Notes under the pieces: model-generated | Database searches by the model: none | What the model saw: only the letters and a program-made list of their open reading frames with translations | What the model was told of the DNA's origin: nothing | Made by a program: the position numbers and the translations under genes | Part shown: one piece after another, positions 34,339 through 42,932 of the stretch | How positions within the stretch are numbered: the stretch's first letter is position 1 | Layout: every line of letters begins with the position of its first letter | Assembly (NCBI RefSeq): GCF_025567095.1 | Contig: NZ_JAOQJH010000009.1 | Length of the DNA stretch: 64,000 bases | Direction: 5' to 3' (one strand) | Origin: Anthropogastromicrobium aceti | GTDB taxonomy: Bacteria > Bacillota > Clostridia > Lachnospirales > Lachnospiraceae

Positions 34339-35349
34339 TTAGAACTTACCAGCCTTAGCAGCTTCCTCGATGGAAACAGCTACAGCTACAGTCATACCAA
34401 CCATTGGGTTGTTTCCTGCACCGATCAGACCCATCATCTCTACGTGAGCCGGAACTGAAGAGGAACCTGCAAACTGTGCATCAGAATGCATACGGCCTAA
34501 AGTATCGGTCATACCATAGGAAGCCGGACCTGCTGCCATGTTATCTGGATGCAGAGTACGTCCTGTACCACCACCTGATGCTACGGAGAAGTACTTCTTA
34601 CCAGCCTCGATACGCTCCTTCTTGTAGGTACCTGCAACTGGATGCTGGAAACGGGTCGGGTTTGTGGAGTTACCAGTGATGGAAACATCTACATTCTCCT
34701 TCCACATGATAGCAACACCTTCCGGTACGCTGTTTGCACCGTAGCAGTTAACCTTTGCACGAAGTCCCTCAGAGTATGACTTGCGGAATACTTCCTTTAC
34801 TTCGTTGGTGTATGGATTGTACTCGGTCTCTACATATGTAAATCCGTTGATACGGGAAATGATCTGTGCAGCATCCTTTCCAAGACCGTTTAAGATAACG
34901 CGAAGAGGCTTCTGGCGAACCTTGTTTGCCTTCTCTGCGATACCGATAGCACCCTCAGCTGCTGCGAAAGACTCATGACCTGCCAGGAAGCAGAAGCACT
35001 CAGTCTCCTCTTCCAGAAGCATCTTGCCAAGGTTTCCGTGTCCAAGACCTACCTTACGGGTATCTGCAACAGATCCCGGGATACAGAAGGACTGAAGACC
35101 CTCACCGATAGCAGCTGCAGCGTCAGCAGCCTTACGGCAGCCCTTCTTGATTGCGATTGCTGCACCAACGGTGTAAGCCCAGCAAGCATTCTCAAAACAG
35201 ATCGGCTGGATACCCTTGATCTGAGCATATACATCCAGTCCTGCATCCTTTGTAATCTTCTCTGCCTCTTCGATAGAAGCGATACCATAGCTATTCAGAA
35301 CCGCATTGATCTGGTCAATACGTCTCTCATAGGACTCAAATAAAGCCAT
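34339..35349 (-). CDS. GGGtGRT protein (conserved, function unknown)
   Basis: 336 residues, defined by the exact motif GGGTGRT at 259-265 (VASGGGTGRTLHPDN). Other notable stretches are FENACWAYTVGAAIAIKKGCRKAADAAAAIGEG, KVGLGHGNLGKMLLEEETECFCFLAGHESFAAAEG and a C-terminal SSSVPAHVEMMGLIGAGNNPMVGMTVAVAVSIEEA. Gly-rich loops and several Cys and His suggest nucleotide or metal-cofactor binding, but this is inference. RBS is AGGAGG. It follows the NifU-like gene by 17 bp; the same pair recurs in many anaerobic Firmicutes, as I recall. The strong site and T-terminator suggest good expression. Confidence 0.85.
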   Translation of the reverse strand: MALFESYERRIDQINAVLNSYGIASIEEAEKITKDAGLDVYAQIKGIQPICFENACWAYTVGAAIAIKKGCRKAADAAAAIGEGLQSFCIPGSVADTRKVGLGHGNLGKMLLEEETECFCFLAGHESFAAAEGAIGIAEKANKVRQKPLRVILNGLGKDAAQIISRINGFTYVETEYNPYTNEVKEVFRKSYSEGLRAKVNCYGANSVPEGVAIMWKENVDVSITGNSTNPTRFQHPVAGTYKKERIEAGKKYFSVASGGGTGRTLHPDNMAAGPASYGMTDTLGRMHSDAQFAGSSSVPAHVEMMGLIGAGNNPMVGMTVAVAVSIEEAAKAGKF

Positions 35350-35366
35350 TTTCGTTACCTCCTGTA

Positions 35367-36059
35367 TTATTCTTTTCTTGGGTCAATGATCTTAACTGCA
35401 TCAGCAACACGGCCGTACTGACCCTTTGCCTTCTCCCATGCAGTATTCGGATCGTTGCCCTTCTTAATGAAATCAGTCATCTTTCCAAGGCTTACGAACT
35501 GATAACCAATAATCTGATCCTCTGCATCCAGAGCGATACCGGTTACATAGCCCTCTGCCATCTCAAGGTAACGAGGTCCCTTCTGAAGAGTACCGTACAT
35601 TGTACCAACCTGAGAACGAAGACCCTTTCCAAGATCCTCAAGACCTGCACCTACAGCCAGTCCATCCTCAGAGAATGCACTCTGGGAACGACCATAAACG
35701 ATCTGTAAGAACAGCTCTCTCATAGCGGTATTGATTGCATCACAAACAAGGTCTGTATTCAGTGCTTCCATAACAGTCAGACCCGGAAGAACCTCAGCTG
35801 CCATAGCTGCGGAATGGGTCATACCGGAACATCCGATGGTCTCAACGAGAGCCTCCTGAATGATACCCTCCTTAACATTGAGGGACAGCTTACATGCGCC
35901 CTGCTGAGGAGCACACCAGCCAACTCCGTGTGTGAAACCGGAAATGTCTTTCACTTCCTTTGCCTGCACCCACTTTGCTTCCTCCGGAATCGGAGCAGCA
36001 CCATGATGAACGCCCTGCTTTACAACGCACATCTCTTCAACTTCACGTGAAATAACCAT
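35367..36059 (-). CDS. NifU/IscU-like iron-sulfur scaffold protein
   Basis: About 230 residues from ATG 36059 (AAGGAG 8 bases upstream). IscU-type core with candidate cluster ligands C49 or C56 (GWCAPQQGAC), C77 (TIGCSGMTHSAAM) and C106 (DLVCDAINTAMREL); the spacing fits the three-Cys scaffold. A C-terminal extension (AEGYVTGIALDAEDQIIGYQFVSLGKMTDFI) is not found in standard IscU. It likely holds or transfers an Fe-S cluster, probably to or with the GGGtGRT protein encoded next. No isc or suf gene is adjacent. Confidence 0.85.
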   Translation of the reverse strand: MVISREVEEMCVVKQGVHHGAAPIPEEAKWVQAKEVKDISGFTHGVGWCAPQQGACKLSLNVKEGIIQEALVETIGCSGMTHSAAMAAEVLPGLTVMEALNTDLVCDAINTAMRELFLQIVYGRSQSAFSEDGLAVGAGLEDLGKGLRSQVGTMYGTLQKGPRYLEMAEGYVTGIALDAEDQIIGYQFVSLGKMTDFIKKGNDPNTAWEKAKGQYGRVADAVKIIDPRKE

Positions 36060-36298
36060 TGCAAAAACTCCTTTCAGTTCTGTATGTTGCACCTAAAAAG
36101 GTGCTGATTATGGCTTTGCCGACTGCTGATCAACAATTACAGCCATATCTTCAATATGTGTCTTCGGCATACCAGGCTGCAAAACGCAGTATACCTCATA
36201 CACTTCTATTTTCTCACAAAATGCGCTGTTCGTCTAGTCCTTTTTTTTTATTTCTCGCAAAATGTTACAGTTTTTACTATTATTTTCAGTATTGTTTT

Positions 36299-36472
36299 TT
36301 ATTTTTTTCTTTCAAGCGTCCGAATCCTCTGGATTAGCTGCCACGCAGTCTCATGCAATGCCTCATTTTGAAGCTGCAGTCTGGCATTCTCCTGTTCATA
36401 ATAATCAAGACGCTTTTGAAGTGCGGCTGCCTGCTCTCTCCAGTCTTGTTCTTTTTGCTCATGATATACCAT
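36299..36472 (-). CDS. 57-residue coiled-coil protein of unknown function
   Basis: Short reading frame: begins MVYHEQKEQDWREQ and ends RIRTLERKK. It is almost entirely charged and helical with a heptad-like pattern (LQKRLDYYEQENARLQLQNEAL). GGGAGGAA, a near-perfect ribosome binding site, lies 6-7 bases before the ATG. It sits between a mobile element copy and the NifU-like gene, in the same direction. It resembles the small coiled-coil proteins that often escape annotation. Being next to the NifU/GGGtGRT pair may or may not be functional. Confidence 0.6.
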   Translation of the reverse strand: MVYHEQKEQDWREQAAALQKRLDYYEQENARLQLQNEALHETAWQLIQRIRTLERKK

Positions 36473-36610
36473 CTAAGTTCCTCCCTTTCTGCTGCCTTGC
36501 CTATTATGTCAATTTTGGTCTCCTGCCATTTTATGGAAACTTTATGGTTACATCATACTCCATATATGGTGCTTTTTCACGCAAATTTTCTCGCATATTT
36601 CGACTTTTAT

Positions 36611-36802
36611 GTTACAGTTCATGGATAAACCAATATTGTAGCAAAGCCCGAAGGTGAATGGATTTCACGAGACGGACACTTGAAGCAGGTCTTTCAAAGT
36701 AATGTATAATAAGAAAGGACATAAAAGGAACCTGCTGAGTTTGGTCCGTCGACGAAACCATTACACCGTAGGGCTTTCGTTGCATGACACATGAACTGTA
36801 AC
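36611..36802 (+). mobile_element. MITE-like element, copy 1 (192 bp)
   Basis: Ends are a perfect 13-bp inverted repeat, GTTACAGTTCATG at 36611-36623 and CATGAACTGTAAC at 36790-36802. The outer ~60 bp on each side are imperfectly complementary, and the centre has GCAGGT...ACCTGC and a TATAAT box. No coding capacity. Flanks (ACTTTTAT and CCAAAAAA) show no duplication. The right end abuts the terminator of the HPr-like gene. Together with the neighbouring terminator it fills the gap 36473-36878. Confidence 0.8.
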
Positions 36803-36803
36803 C

Positions 36804-36840
36804 CAAAAAAGCCGCACACGGAATTTCTTCCGCATGCGGC
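36804..36840 (-). terminator. Strong terminator after the HPr-like gene
   Basis: GCCGCATGCGGAA / TTCCGTGTGCGGC hairpin on the minus strand, followed by TTTTTT, 38 bp past the stop at 36879. Confidence 0.85.
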
Positions 36841-36878
36841 AGTCTATTGTACCGGTCAGGCCGGCTTTGTCTCATATT

Positions 36879-37103
36879 TTAGTTCAGTGCAAAACGATTT
36901 AACGCTACTTCGAACTGGTCATCTTTCAGTGGGTATCTGACAGTTAAGCTTCTGGTCAAATCAAGGCTGAAAACACCCATAATTGATTTTGCATCTACAA
37001 CAATACGGTTATAACCTAAGTCTACGTCAAAGTCACATTTGCTTGCCTCTGACACAAAGTCCTGGACTGTTTCCCGAGATAAATGAATTTCTCTTGTAAA
37101 CAC
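36879..37103 (-). CDS. HPr-like protein without the phosphorylatable histidine
   Basis: About 74 residues from GTG 37103, 8 bases after GGGAG. The half after residue 35 is clearly HPr-like: VDAKSIMGVFSLDLTRSL corresponds to the VDAKSILGLMSL region around the regulatory Ser46 of HPr. The expected GLHARPA with His15 is absent; the matching position reads REIHLSRETVQDF. It therefore cannot act as a normal phosphoryl carrier but might still meet HPr partners or be phosphorylated on Ser. It has a good promoter and a strong terminator, so it is a single-gene unit. Similar His-less proteins occur in other clostridia. Confidence 0.75.
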   Translation of the reverse strand: MFTREIHLSRETVQDFVSEASKCDFDVDLGYNRIVVDAKSIMGVFSLDLTRSLTVRYPLKDDQFEVALNRFALN

Positions 37104-37162
37104 TGCTTTCACTCCCTTCAATATCGGTGATGTCTTTGTCTTTTTGTTACCCTCTGCAGCGT

Positions 37163-37228
37163 ACCGGTTCACTGCATTGACATACTTATAGCACATTGTC
37201 TTTATTTTGTCAAATCAACCGGTTAACC
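37163..37228 (-). promoter_or_regulatory. Promoter of the HPr-like gene flanked by CCGGTT boxes
   Basis: Minus strand TTGACA (37213-37208), 17-base spacer, TATAAG (37190-37185). The related 10-mers ACCGGTTCAC (37163-37172) and ACCGGTTAAC (about 37218-37227) lie on either side of the core promoter, 55 bp apart, suggesting paired operators. The rest of 37104-37426 shows only AT-rich sequence. Confidence 0.6.
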
Positions 37229-37426
37229 TATTTTTTTGCATTATTTGCACTTTTTATTCAAAAAAAGCTCATTTCTTTTTTCTTTTTTATGCACTTTGAT
37301 ATTTTTCTTTTCATCATCATTTAATCATTGATTCCGTATTGAATTATTTTCATGCTCGTTTGCACTCGATTCTCTGCATTTTTGCAGAATTTTCGATTGT
37401 TTTTCTCATTTTGCAGTCATAATCAT

Positions 37427-39652
37427 TCAAACTTCGTCAAACTCTGCTTTATTCTCTGTTGTACTGTCTCCACCAATGTACACTTCAAACTTTCCTGGCT
37501 CGCTGCCATACGTCATATCGATCCGCCAAAAGCGAAGCATAGGCTCGATGATCTCAAACGACACCTCACGGCTCTCGCCTGGCTTTAGCGTAATCTTCTC
37601 AAAGCCTTTTAATTCACGTACTGGGCGCACCACACTGCCGCTCACATCACGTATGTAAAGCTGAACAGTTTCCGTTCCCTCACGGTCGCCTGTATTAGTT
37701 ACCATAACTGATGCCACCCATGCTGCTTCTGCCTCATTTGCTTTCGTATTTGTTTCCCGCTTAATGACAGTTACCGGTGAATAAGAAAATGTGGTGTATG
37801 ACAATCCATAGCCAAATGAATGCAGCGGACGGTACTCTGTATCAATATAGCCTATGCAAAATGCCTTAGGATCACCCGGATTTCGCGGTCGGCCCCCTTG
37901 AAACCGATTATAATACAGAGGCTCCTGCGAGGAGACATTTGGAAAACTCATAGCAAGACGACCTGTTGGTTCTTTTACTCCAAATAATACGTCAGTAATC
38001 GCTACAGCTCCTTCTGTTCCTGGCATCCACACATACAAAACAGCCTTTGCAAGCGATTCAATCAAAGCGACCTCGATTGGACGTCCGGCAAACAAAACAA
38101 CGATTACATTATTGTTAACTGCCGAAACCCTTTTTAGAAGTTCCATCTGAATCTCTGGCAATGTGATACAAGTTCTGCTTGCGCCCTCTCCAGTCTGACG
38201 GAACGATTCGCCCAAAAATAATACCACCTTTGATGCAGATTTTGCAGCCTGTACAGTCTGCTCAATTGACGCTTCTGCTTCATCTGGCGTCATGCCTTCC
38301 TCCACATAATCACGAATTACTTCCTTATCATAGAACATGCTGCAGCCCTTCATAAAATGACAAGCATTCCCTATATGCTCCTGTATGCATTCCTGTACTG
38401 TTTTTATATTGTCGTAAGTTGCAGGAAACGACCACGCACCGCAAAGCGCTCTGGTGTCCACATATGGACCTGCGAACAAAACACCCGTAGCTTCCTGTGC
38501 AGAAAGCGGCAATGTTTTATTTTCATTTTTCAAAAGGACAAATGTTTTTGCTGCTGCCTCACGCGCTGCTGCACGATGTGCATCGCATAAGATCAGATTT
38601 TTCTCGTCCTCCTCACTTGCATCCTTATATGGATTCTCAAAAAGGCCAAGATCATTTTTTAGTTTAAGAATACGAAGCACTGCCTCATCCACAAGTGTTT
38701 CATCTACCTCTCCCGATGTTACAAGCTCTTTTAAATAATGAAGATATACATCCGACATCATATCGATATCCACGCCTGCCTCAATGGCAAGCCTTGCTGC
38801 TTCTCTCTTATCCTCTGCGATACCATGTGGAATCAATTCTTCTACTGCTGAATAGTCAGAGATCAAAACACCATCAAAGCCTAAATCTTCTCTTAATACC
38901 TTTCGCATCAGCCACTTATTTGCAGTTGATGGCACACGATTCAACGTATTAAATGAAGTCATTGCCATACGGCAGCCGCCATCCACAGCACCCTGATAGC
39001 CGCTCAAATAATCTTGACGTAAGGTGCGCTCTGACAGCTCCACATTGTCATACTCACGACCACCCTCTGGATAGCCGTAGCAAGCAAAATGCTTCAAACA
39101 AGCTGAAATGTTTCCCTTTTCTTTTAAATTCTCTGGCGTTTCACCCTGAAAGCCCTCTGTCATCGCCTTTGCAAAACAATAGTTCAGATATGGATCCTCC
39201 CCAGGTGACTCCATAACTCTTCCCCAGCGTGCATCTCGCACCAGATCTGCCATTGGCGCAAATGTCACATGAAGACCCGATGCCGCTGCCTCCTTTGCCG
39301 CTATCTGCGCGCCCTTTCTAGCAATCTCTGGTTCAAAGCTGCAGCCTTGAGCCAGTGGAATTGGGAAAATTGTCTGGAATCCATTGATTACATCAAGCAT
39401 AAACAGCATTGGAATGTGATGTGGCTGCGTGGCCATTGCATTGTCCTGAATCTCCTTTAACTTTGCTGCACCACTTGTTCCGAGAATTGTTCCGCAAAGC
39501 TTCATATCCTCTGGCTCGATTTTTGCGCTTCCCATCGGACCTGTAATGAGCATATCCGTTCCATAAAAATTTGCCGTCAGCTGCACCATCTGACCAATTT
39601 TCTCCTCCAGACTCATGTCTGCCAAAAGATCTTTTAACTGTTGTTCTGTCAT
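37427..39652 (-). CDS. GH3 beta-glycosidase
   Basis: 741 residues. TIM-barrel domain (about 1-340) with ESPGEDPYL, CLKHFACYGYPEGGREY (K187, H188) and the nucleophile D266 in GVLISDYSAVEE; then the alpha/beta sandwich (about 370-600) with ETVVLLKNENKTLPL-like text, FLGESFRQTGEGASR (acid/base region) and a C-terminal fibronectin-like domain (RPVRELKGFEKITLKPGESREVSFEI). No signal peptide. It likely removes glucose, xylose or a similar unit from the non-reducing end of short imported chains. It is last in a five-gene minus-strand run headed by the GH2 gene. Confidence 0.93.
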   Translation of the reverse strand: MTEQQLKDLLADMSLEEKIGQMVQLTANFYGTDMLITGPMGSAKIEPEDMKLCGTILGTSGAAKLKEIQDNAMATQPHHIPMLFMLDVINGFQTIFPIPLAQGCSFEPEIARKGAQIAAKEAAASGLHVTFAPMADLVRDARWGRVMESPGEDPYLNYCFAKAMTEGFQGETPENLKEKGNISACLKHFACYGYPEGGREYDNVELSERTLRQDYLSGYQGAVDGGCRMAMTSFNTLNRVPSTANKWLMRKVLREDLGFDGVLISDYSAVEELIPHGIAEDKREAARLAIEAGVDIDMMSDVYLHYLKELVTSGEVDETLVDEAVLRILKLKNDLGLFENPYKDASEEDEKNLILCDAHRAAAREAAAKTFVLLKNENKTLPLSAQEATGVLFAGPYVDTRALCGAWSFPATYDNIKTVQECIQEHIGNACHFMKGCSMFYDKEVIRDYVEEGMTPDEAEASIEQTVQAAKSASKVVLFLGESFRQTGEGASRTCITLPEIQMELLKRVSAVNNNVIVVLFAGRPIEVALIESLAKAVLYVWMPGTEGAVAITDVLFGVKEPTGRLAMSFPNVSSQEPLYYNRFQGGRPRNPGDPKAFCIGYIDTEYRPLHSFGYGLSYTTFSYSPVTVIKRETNTKANEAEAAWVASVMVTNTGDREGTETVQLYIRDVSGSVVRPVRELKGFEKITLKPGESREVSFEIIEPMLRFWRIDMTYGSEPGKFEVYIGGDSTTENKAEFDEV

Positions 39653-39663
39653 CGCACTTCTCC

Positions 39664-40251
39664 TTATTTTTCATTTTCAAGATAACTTGCACGCTCACCG
39701 CCTATAAACTTTAATCTCGTGCGTGCGCAAACCACATGTGCCTCTCCAATGTGCTTTGTGCCGATACGCACTGGAACAGCAACTGGACGAAGATGCATGC
39801 CAATTAGTGTATCGCCAATATCAATTCCAGCGTGAGCCTGAATTGCCTCTACTGCCACAGGTGCCTGCATTGCAGCATAAACAGCCGTCGCAAATGAACC
39901 GCCTGCTTTTAACTTTGGCACTACATTTACCATTGGAAGGCGATATTCTTTTGCTGCCGTCTTCTCAATGATGATCGCGCGGTTTAAATGCTCACAGCAC
40001 TGAGCTGCCAAATAAATCTTCTTTTCCTTGCAGCAGTTAAGAAATGTCTGTGCCACTGCTTCTCCAATCTCTGCACTTGAATATGAGCCAATTCTATGAC
40101 TTGCAATCTCACTTGAAGAGCATCCAACTACTAAGATATCGCCCTCTTCCAATTTTGCCTGTTCCATCAGTTCATCAAATACTGCTTTTGTCTGCTCCTT
40201 AATATCATCAATATGTGTGTATTTTTCTTCGGATATTCCATTCATAGTCAT
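39664..40251 (-). CDS. TIGR01440/DUF436 family protein (YwlG-like)
   Basis: 195 residues, conserved in Firmicutes. LVVGCSSSEIASHRIGSYSSAEIGEAV near residues 45-70 and CCEHLNRAIIIE and HAGIDIGDTLIGMHLRPVAVPVR are the hallmark stretches. Function has not been established; a thiolase-like fold is known for YwlG-type proteins. Its ATG overlaps the stop of the preceding fusion gene (ATGA), and the GH3 gene starts 11 bp after it, so it is translated within this operon. Confidence 0.88.
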   Translation of the reverse strand: MTMNGISEEKYTHIDDIKEQTKAVFDELMEQAKLEEGDILVVGCSSSEIASHRIGSYSSAEIGEAVAQTFLNCCKEKKIYLAAQCCEHLNRAIIIEKTAAKEYRLPMVNVVPKLKAGGSFATAVYAAMQAPVAVEAIQAHAGIDIGDTLIGMHLRPVAVPVRIGTKHIGEAHVVCARTRLKFIGGERASYLENEK

Positions 40252-40889
40252 TGCCTGCCTTTCATCAGTGTCATTCCATATTTTTTCAAATCAATTTTTC
40301 CATCTTCACTCATCACGCCTTCCGCTGCCAGACGTGATGCCTGAACACCTGGGCCGCCAAACACAAATTCACCTGCCAACTCACCTTTTGAATTGACAAC
40401 ACGATGACACGGTATGGTAGATGGATCTGGATTTTTGTGGAGTGCATTTCCAACGGCTCTTGCCATACGCGGATTTCCTGCCATTTGGGCAACCTGTCCG
40501 TATGTCGCCACCTTGCCTTTGGGAATCTTCTTTACAGCCTCGTAGATACGCTTTGTCGGGCTGTCTGTCACCATACGGTAGCTCTCGTCAATCATATTTT
40601 TAATGGCATCATCTGGCACTGTTCCATCTAAAATAATAGTACTCCAATGCTCCTTATTCAAATGATATCCTGCTGTTACGGACGCAAAGGCAGACCTCCA
40701 GTAGTCACGCCACTCGGGGTCTGCCTTTACATTTAAATTTATATAGCCATCTTTCTCATAAGTCCACAAGAAAACCTTTTTGCTGCTCTTAATCCGCACT
40801 AACTGCCAATTAGGATCATGAAACGGTGCATCCTGACAAGTATCTGGATAAGACAGGCCAAACGCCAAAGCATCTTCTCTCGTTGTCAT
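40248..40889 (-). CDS. YjbR/MmcQ domain fused to an O6-methylguanine-DNA methyltransferase domain
   Basis: About 213 residues from ATG 40889 (GGAGTG in front). Residues 1-105 are a YjbR/MmcQ-type domain (EDALAFGLSYPDTCQDAPFHDPNWQLVRI, VFLWTYEKDGYINLNVKADPEW). Residues 112-205 are the DNA-binding and methyl-acceptor part of MGMT/Ogt: KIPKGKVATYGQVAQMAG (helix-turn-helix), MARAVGNAL with the Arg finger, and IPCHRVV with acceptor C161. The usual N-terminal domain of MGMT is missing and YjbR takes its place. It should repair alkylated guanine. It lies in a sugar operon after the six-hairpin gene. Confidence 0.88.
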   Translation of the reverse strand: MTTREDALAFGLSYPDTCQDAPFHDPNWQLVRIKSSKKVFLWTYEKDGYINLNVKADPEWRDYWRSAFASVTAGYHLNKEHWSTIILDGTVPDDAIKNMIDESYRMVTDSPTKRIYEAVKKIPKGKVATYGQVAQMAGNPRMARAVGNALHKNPDPSTIPCHRVVNSKGELAGEFVFGGPGVQASRLAAEGVMSEDGKIDLKKYGMTLMKGRQ

Positions 40890-40956
40890 ATTCTTCACTC
40901 CAATCTTTCGCAAATTAAATCGCTTTGCTATTATTGGAATGATAACACACTTATGT

Positions 40957-42897
40957 TTACAAATCAAGCGCCCACTTCACTGCATAATACAATGCCCAAT
41001 CTTGATCATTTGCCCATGGATCATAGTAATGTGCCTTTTTGCCATTTACTGTATCTGGATAGACCATCGCGCAGGATGCCATGCCATCTATAAAGAACAG
41101 ATTCAGACAACCTCGAAGTGAAGCCTTTGCCTTATGCTCATATGATTTGTCTCCCGTAATCTGTGCGTAACTTGCAAATACATCACCGCTGAGTGTACTC
41201 CAATAATGTGGAAACGTATCGCCATAGCACTCATATTTTCCAAACCAATAACCGTCCCAATGACGAATCGCATTCTCAAACAAGTGATAATCGGCCTGTT
41301 TTCCATTAAACAGCTCCAAAAGTTTTAATTGTTTTCTTGCTTCTTCAAGATATTTTTGCTCCCCGCTTATCTGGTAGGCCTGCAGCAGACAGCTTACCGC
41401 TGGTGCAACAATGCTCTGCTCATATTTTACCTCTGAAGTTGGATAATTGACGCTAGTCTGCGTAAGCTGATCAGCATGATTTAAAAATGCTTGTGTAAAT
41501 GCTTCTGACTGTGCTTCAAATCCCGCCTCGTCAAGAAGTGTCTTTAATTCATACGCTTCAATTCCAATGGCATAGAAATGTTCACCACCTGAGCGATAAT
41601 ATCCCATCATTGTCTTATAGGCATTTAGCAGATAACGCACGTCCTTCTTTAAACGATACAATGCAATCTGGAAATTTGCCACCCACGGATAATTATAGAG
41701 ACGATGCCAGTCATTATTTCGATTGATATCGTTATATACCACACCAGTATTCTCATCATACAATTCGCGATATACATATCTTTCGTACGCATTCAAGCTT
41801 TCCATACACTTCGCATCTTCAGGATGACGCTTAAGATATTGTGCCATTATTATGCCCATTGCCAAACGCTCACGTCCTCCATTATGATCAGCTTTGTGAC
41901 TATAATAAAGTGCATCCTCCTCGCTGTCATATATCAGATACGCACCGTCTAATGCACTGCCTTCTTTTTTATACTGCTGCTTTGTTGCAAGGAATTGACT
42001 TCTGCGCGTCAAAAGTATATCTACTGATGCACTGCAGTAAAAGAGAGCATGCGTATGCTTTTCTCCTGACCAAATATCAAAGCGATACTCTCCTTCTTTT
42101 TCTGCTGGATACTGATACCAGACAGAATAAGCAGGTTGTGAATATTTATCATTCGTCTCATCAATGCGAACATGTTTAATTTCTTTTTCATTGAATTTTA
42201 CAAAAAGCTTCTGCGCCATTTCTTTATTTTTTGTCTGGACACAAAATTCAAAGTTTTCTCCCTGAATGCATGTCATCTGCTCTGCCTTCACAAGCAAGAA
42301 TTCATCCTCATTTAAAAGTCTGTTGTAAAAATCATCCTTGCCCTGATGCCAAAAAAGCTTCCAACGAATCTCCTTCTTCTCACCTGGCTCAAATACACCA
42401 AGTTTTGGATAAAAGAGAAAATCACCGCGATCTTCGCTTCTAGCTGAAAAATCACGTTCCACACCATAGCCTATGATGCTTCCCTTTGTTAATACAAGTC
42501 CCAGATGTGGCGCTCTTCCTCCCTGGCGAAGTGCCATCACATAAGTAGCATTTTCGCCGATAAACAGATGTGCATTACAGCGCTTCTCAAGACCAACCTC
42601 TGCCTTTTCATAGCTGTCATTAAATGGCACATAGATATATGCATCCTTCTCCTTGATAAAAAGAGGTTCCCCTGATACATTTTCAAATGTGTAGCATTCC
42701 TCTAATTCTCCATTTTCCAAAACAGACAATGTTCTTGTCACATTCAATCCCATTGGAACTTTTACACTTCCCCAGCACTTTTCACCTTCAACCCAGTTCA
42801 TCTGCGATGGGTCATCCTTATGGCTTAAAAACCATAAGCCTCGCTCATCATTTCCAATAATCGATTCACCTACACATCCAACTGTTGGCATATTCAT
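40957..42897 (-). CDS. Putative six-hairpin glycosidase, family uncertain
   Basis: 646 residues. The first 300 or so form beta-rich domains (VPMGLNVTRTLSVLENGELEECYTFENVSGEPL), and from about residue 330 there is an (alpha/alpha) barrel pattern: HNGGRERLAMGIIMAQYLK, NDWHRLYNYPWVANFQIALYRLKKD and GDTFPHYWSTLSGDVFASYAQITGD. Helical barrels of this kind occur in several glycoside hydrolase and lyase families (GH105, GH154 and others); I cannot assign one. No signal peptide. It lies 36 bp after GH2 and 68 bp before the YjbR-MGMT gene. Conserved Asp and Trp in PYDPWANDQDWALYYAVKWAL close the barrel. Confidence 0.7.
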   Translation of the reverse strand: MNMPTVGCVGESIIGNDERGLWFLSHKDDPSQMNWVEGEKCWGSVKVPMGLNVTRTLSVLENGELEECYTFENVSGEPLFIKEKDAYIYVPFNDSYEKAEVGLEKRCNAHLFIGENATYVMALRQGGRAPHLGLVLTKGSIIGYGVERDFSARSEDRGDFLFYPKLGVFEPGEKKEIRWKLFWHQGKDDFYNRLLNEDEFLLVKAEQMTCIQGENFEFCVQTKNKEMAQKLFVKFNEKEIKHVRIDETNDKYSQPAYSVWYQYPAEKEGEYRFDIWSGEKHTHALFYCSASVDILLTRRSQFLATKQQYKKEGSALDGAYLIYDSEEDALYYSHKADHNGGRERLAMGIIMAQYLKRHPEDAKCMESLNAYERYVYRELYDENTGVVYNDINRNNDWHRLYNYPWVANFQIALYRLKKDVRYLLNAYKTMMGYYRSGGEHFYAIGIEAYELKTLLDEAGFEAQSEAFTQAFLNHADQLTQTSVNYPTSEVKYEQSIVAPAVSCLLQAYQISGEQKYLEEARKQLKLLELFNGKQADYHLFENAIRHWDGYWFGKYECYGDTFPHYWSTLSGDVFASYAQITGDKSYEHKAKASLRGCLNLFFIDGMASCAMVYPDTVNGKKAHYYDPWANDQDWALYYAVKWALDL

Positions 42898-42932
42898 TTT
42901 GTCTCTCCTCCATTCTCATCTTCTTACTTTTA

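Noticed and set aside
35049..35349. Alternative frames within the GGGtGRT gene
   Set aside because: No ribosome sites, and the known frame has the defining motif.
36612..36875. 87-codon minus-strand frame across MITE copy 1 and the terminator
   Set aside because: It runs through the terminal repeats and hairpins of a non-coding element, has no ribosome site, and reads differently in each copy.
37104..37426. A possible gene in the AT-rich gap before GH3
   Set aside because: Only short frames without ribosome sites; the stretch is explained by the HPr-like promoter and GH3 trailer.
40957..41306. Overlap of the YjbR-MGMT gene with the six-hairpin gene
   Set aside because: Apparent overlap comes from a too-early start; with ATG 40889 and its GGAGTG site there is no overlap.
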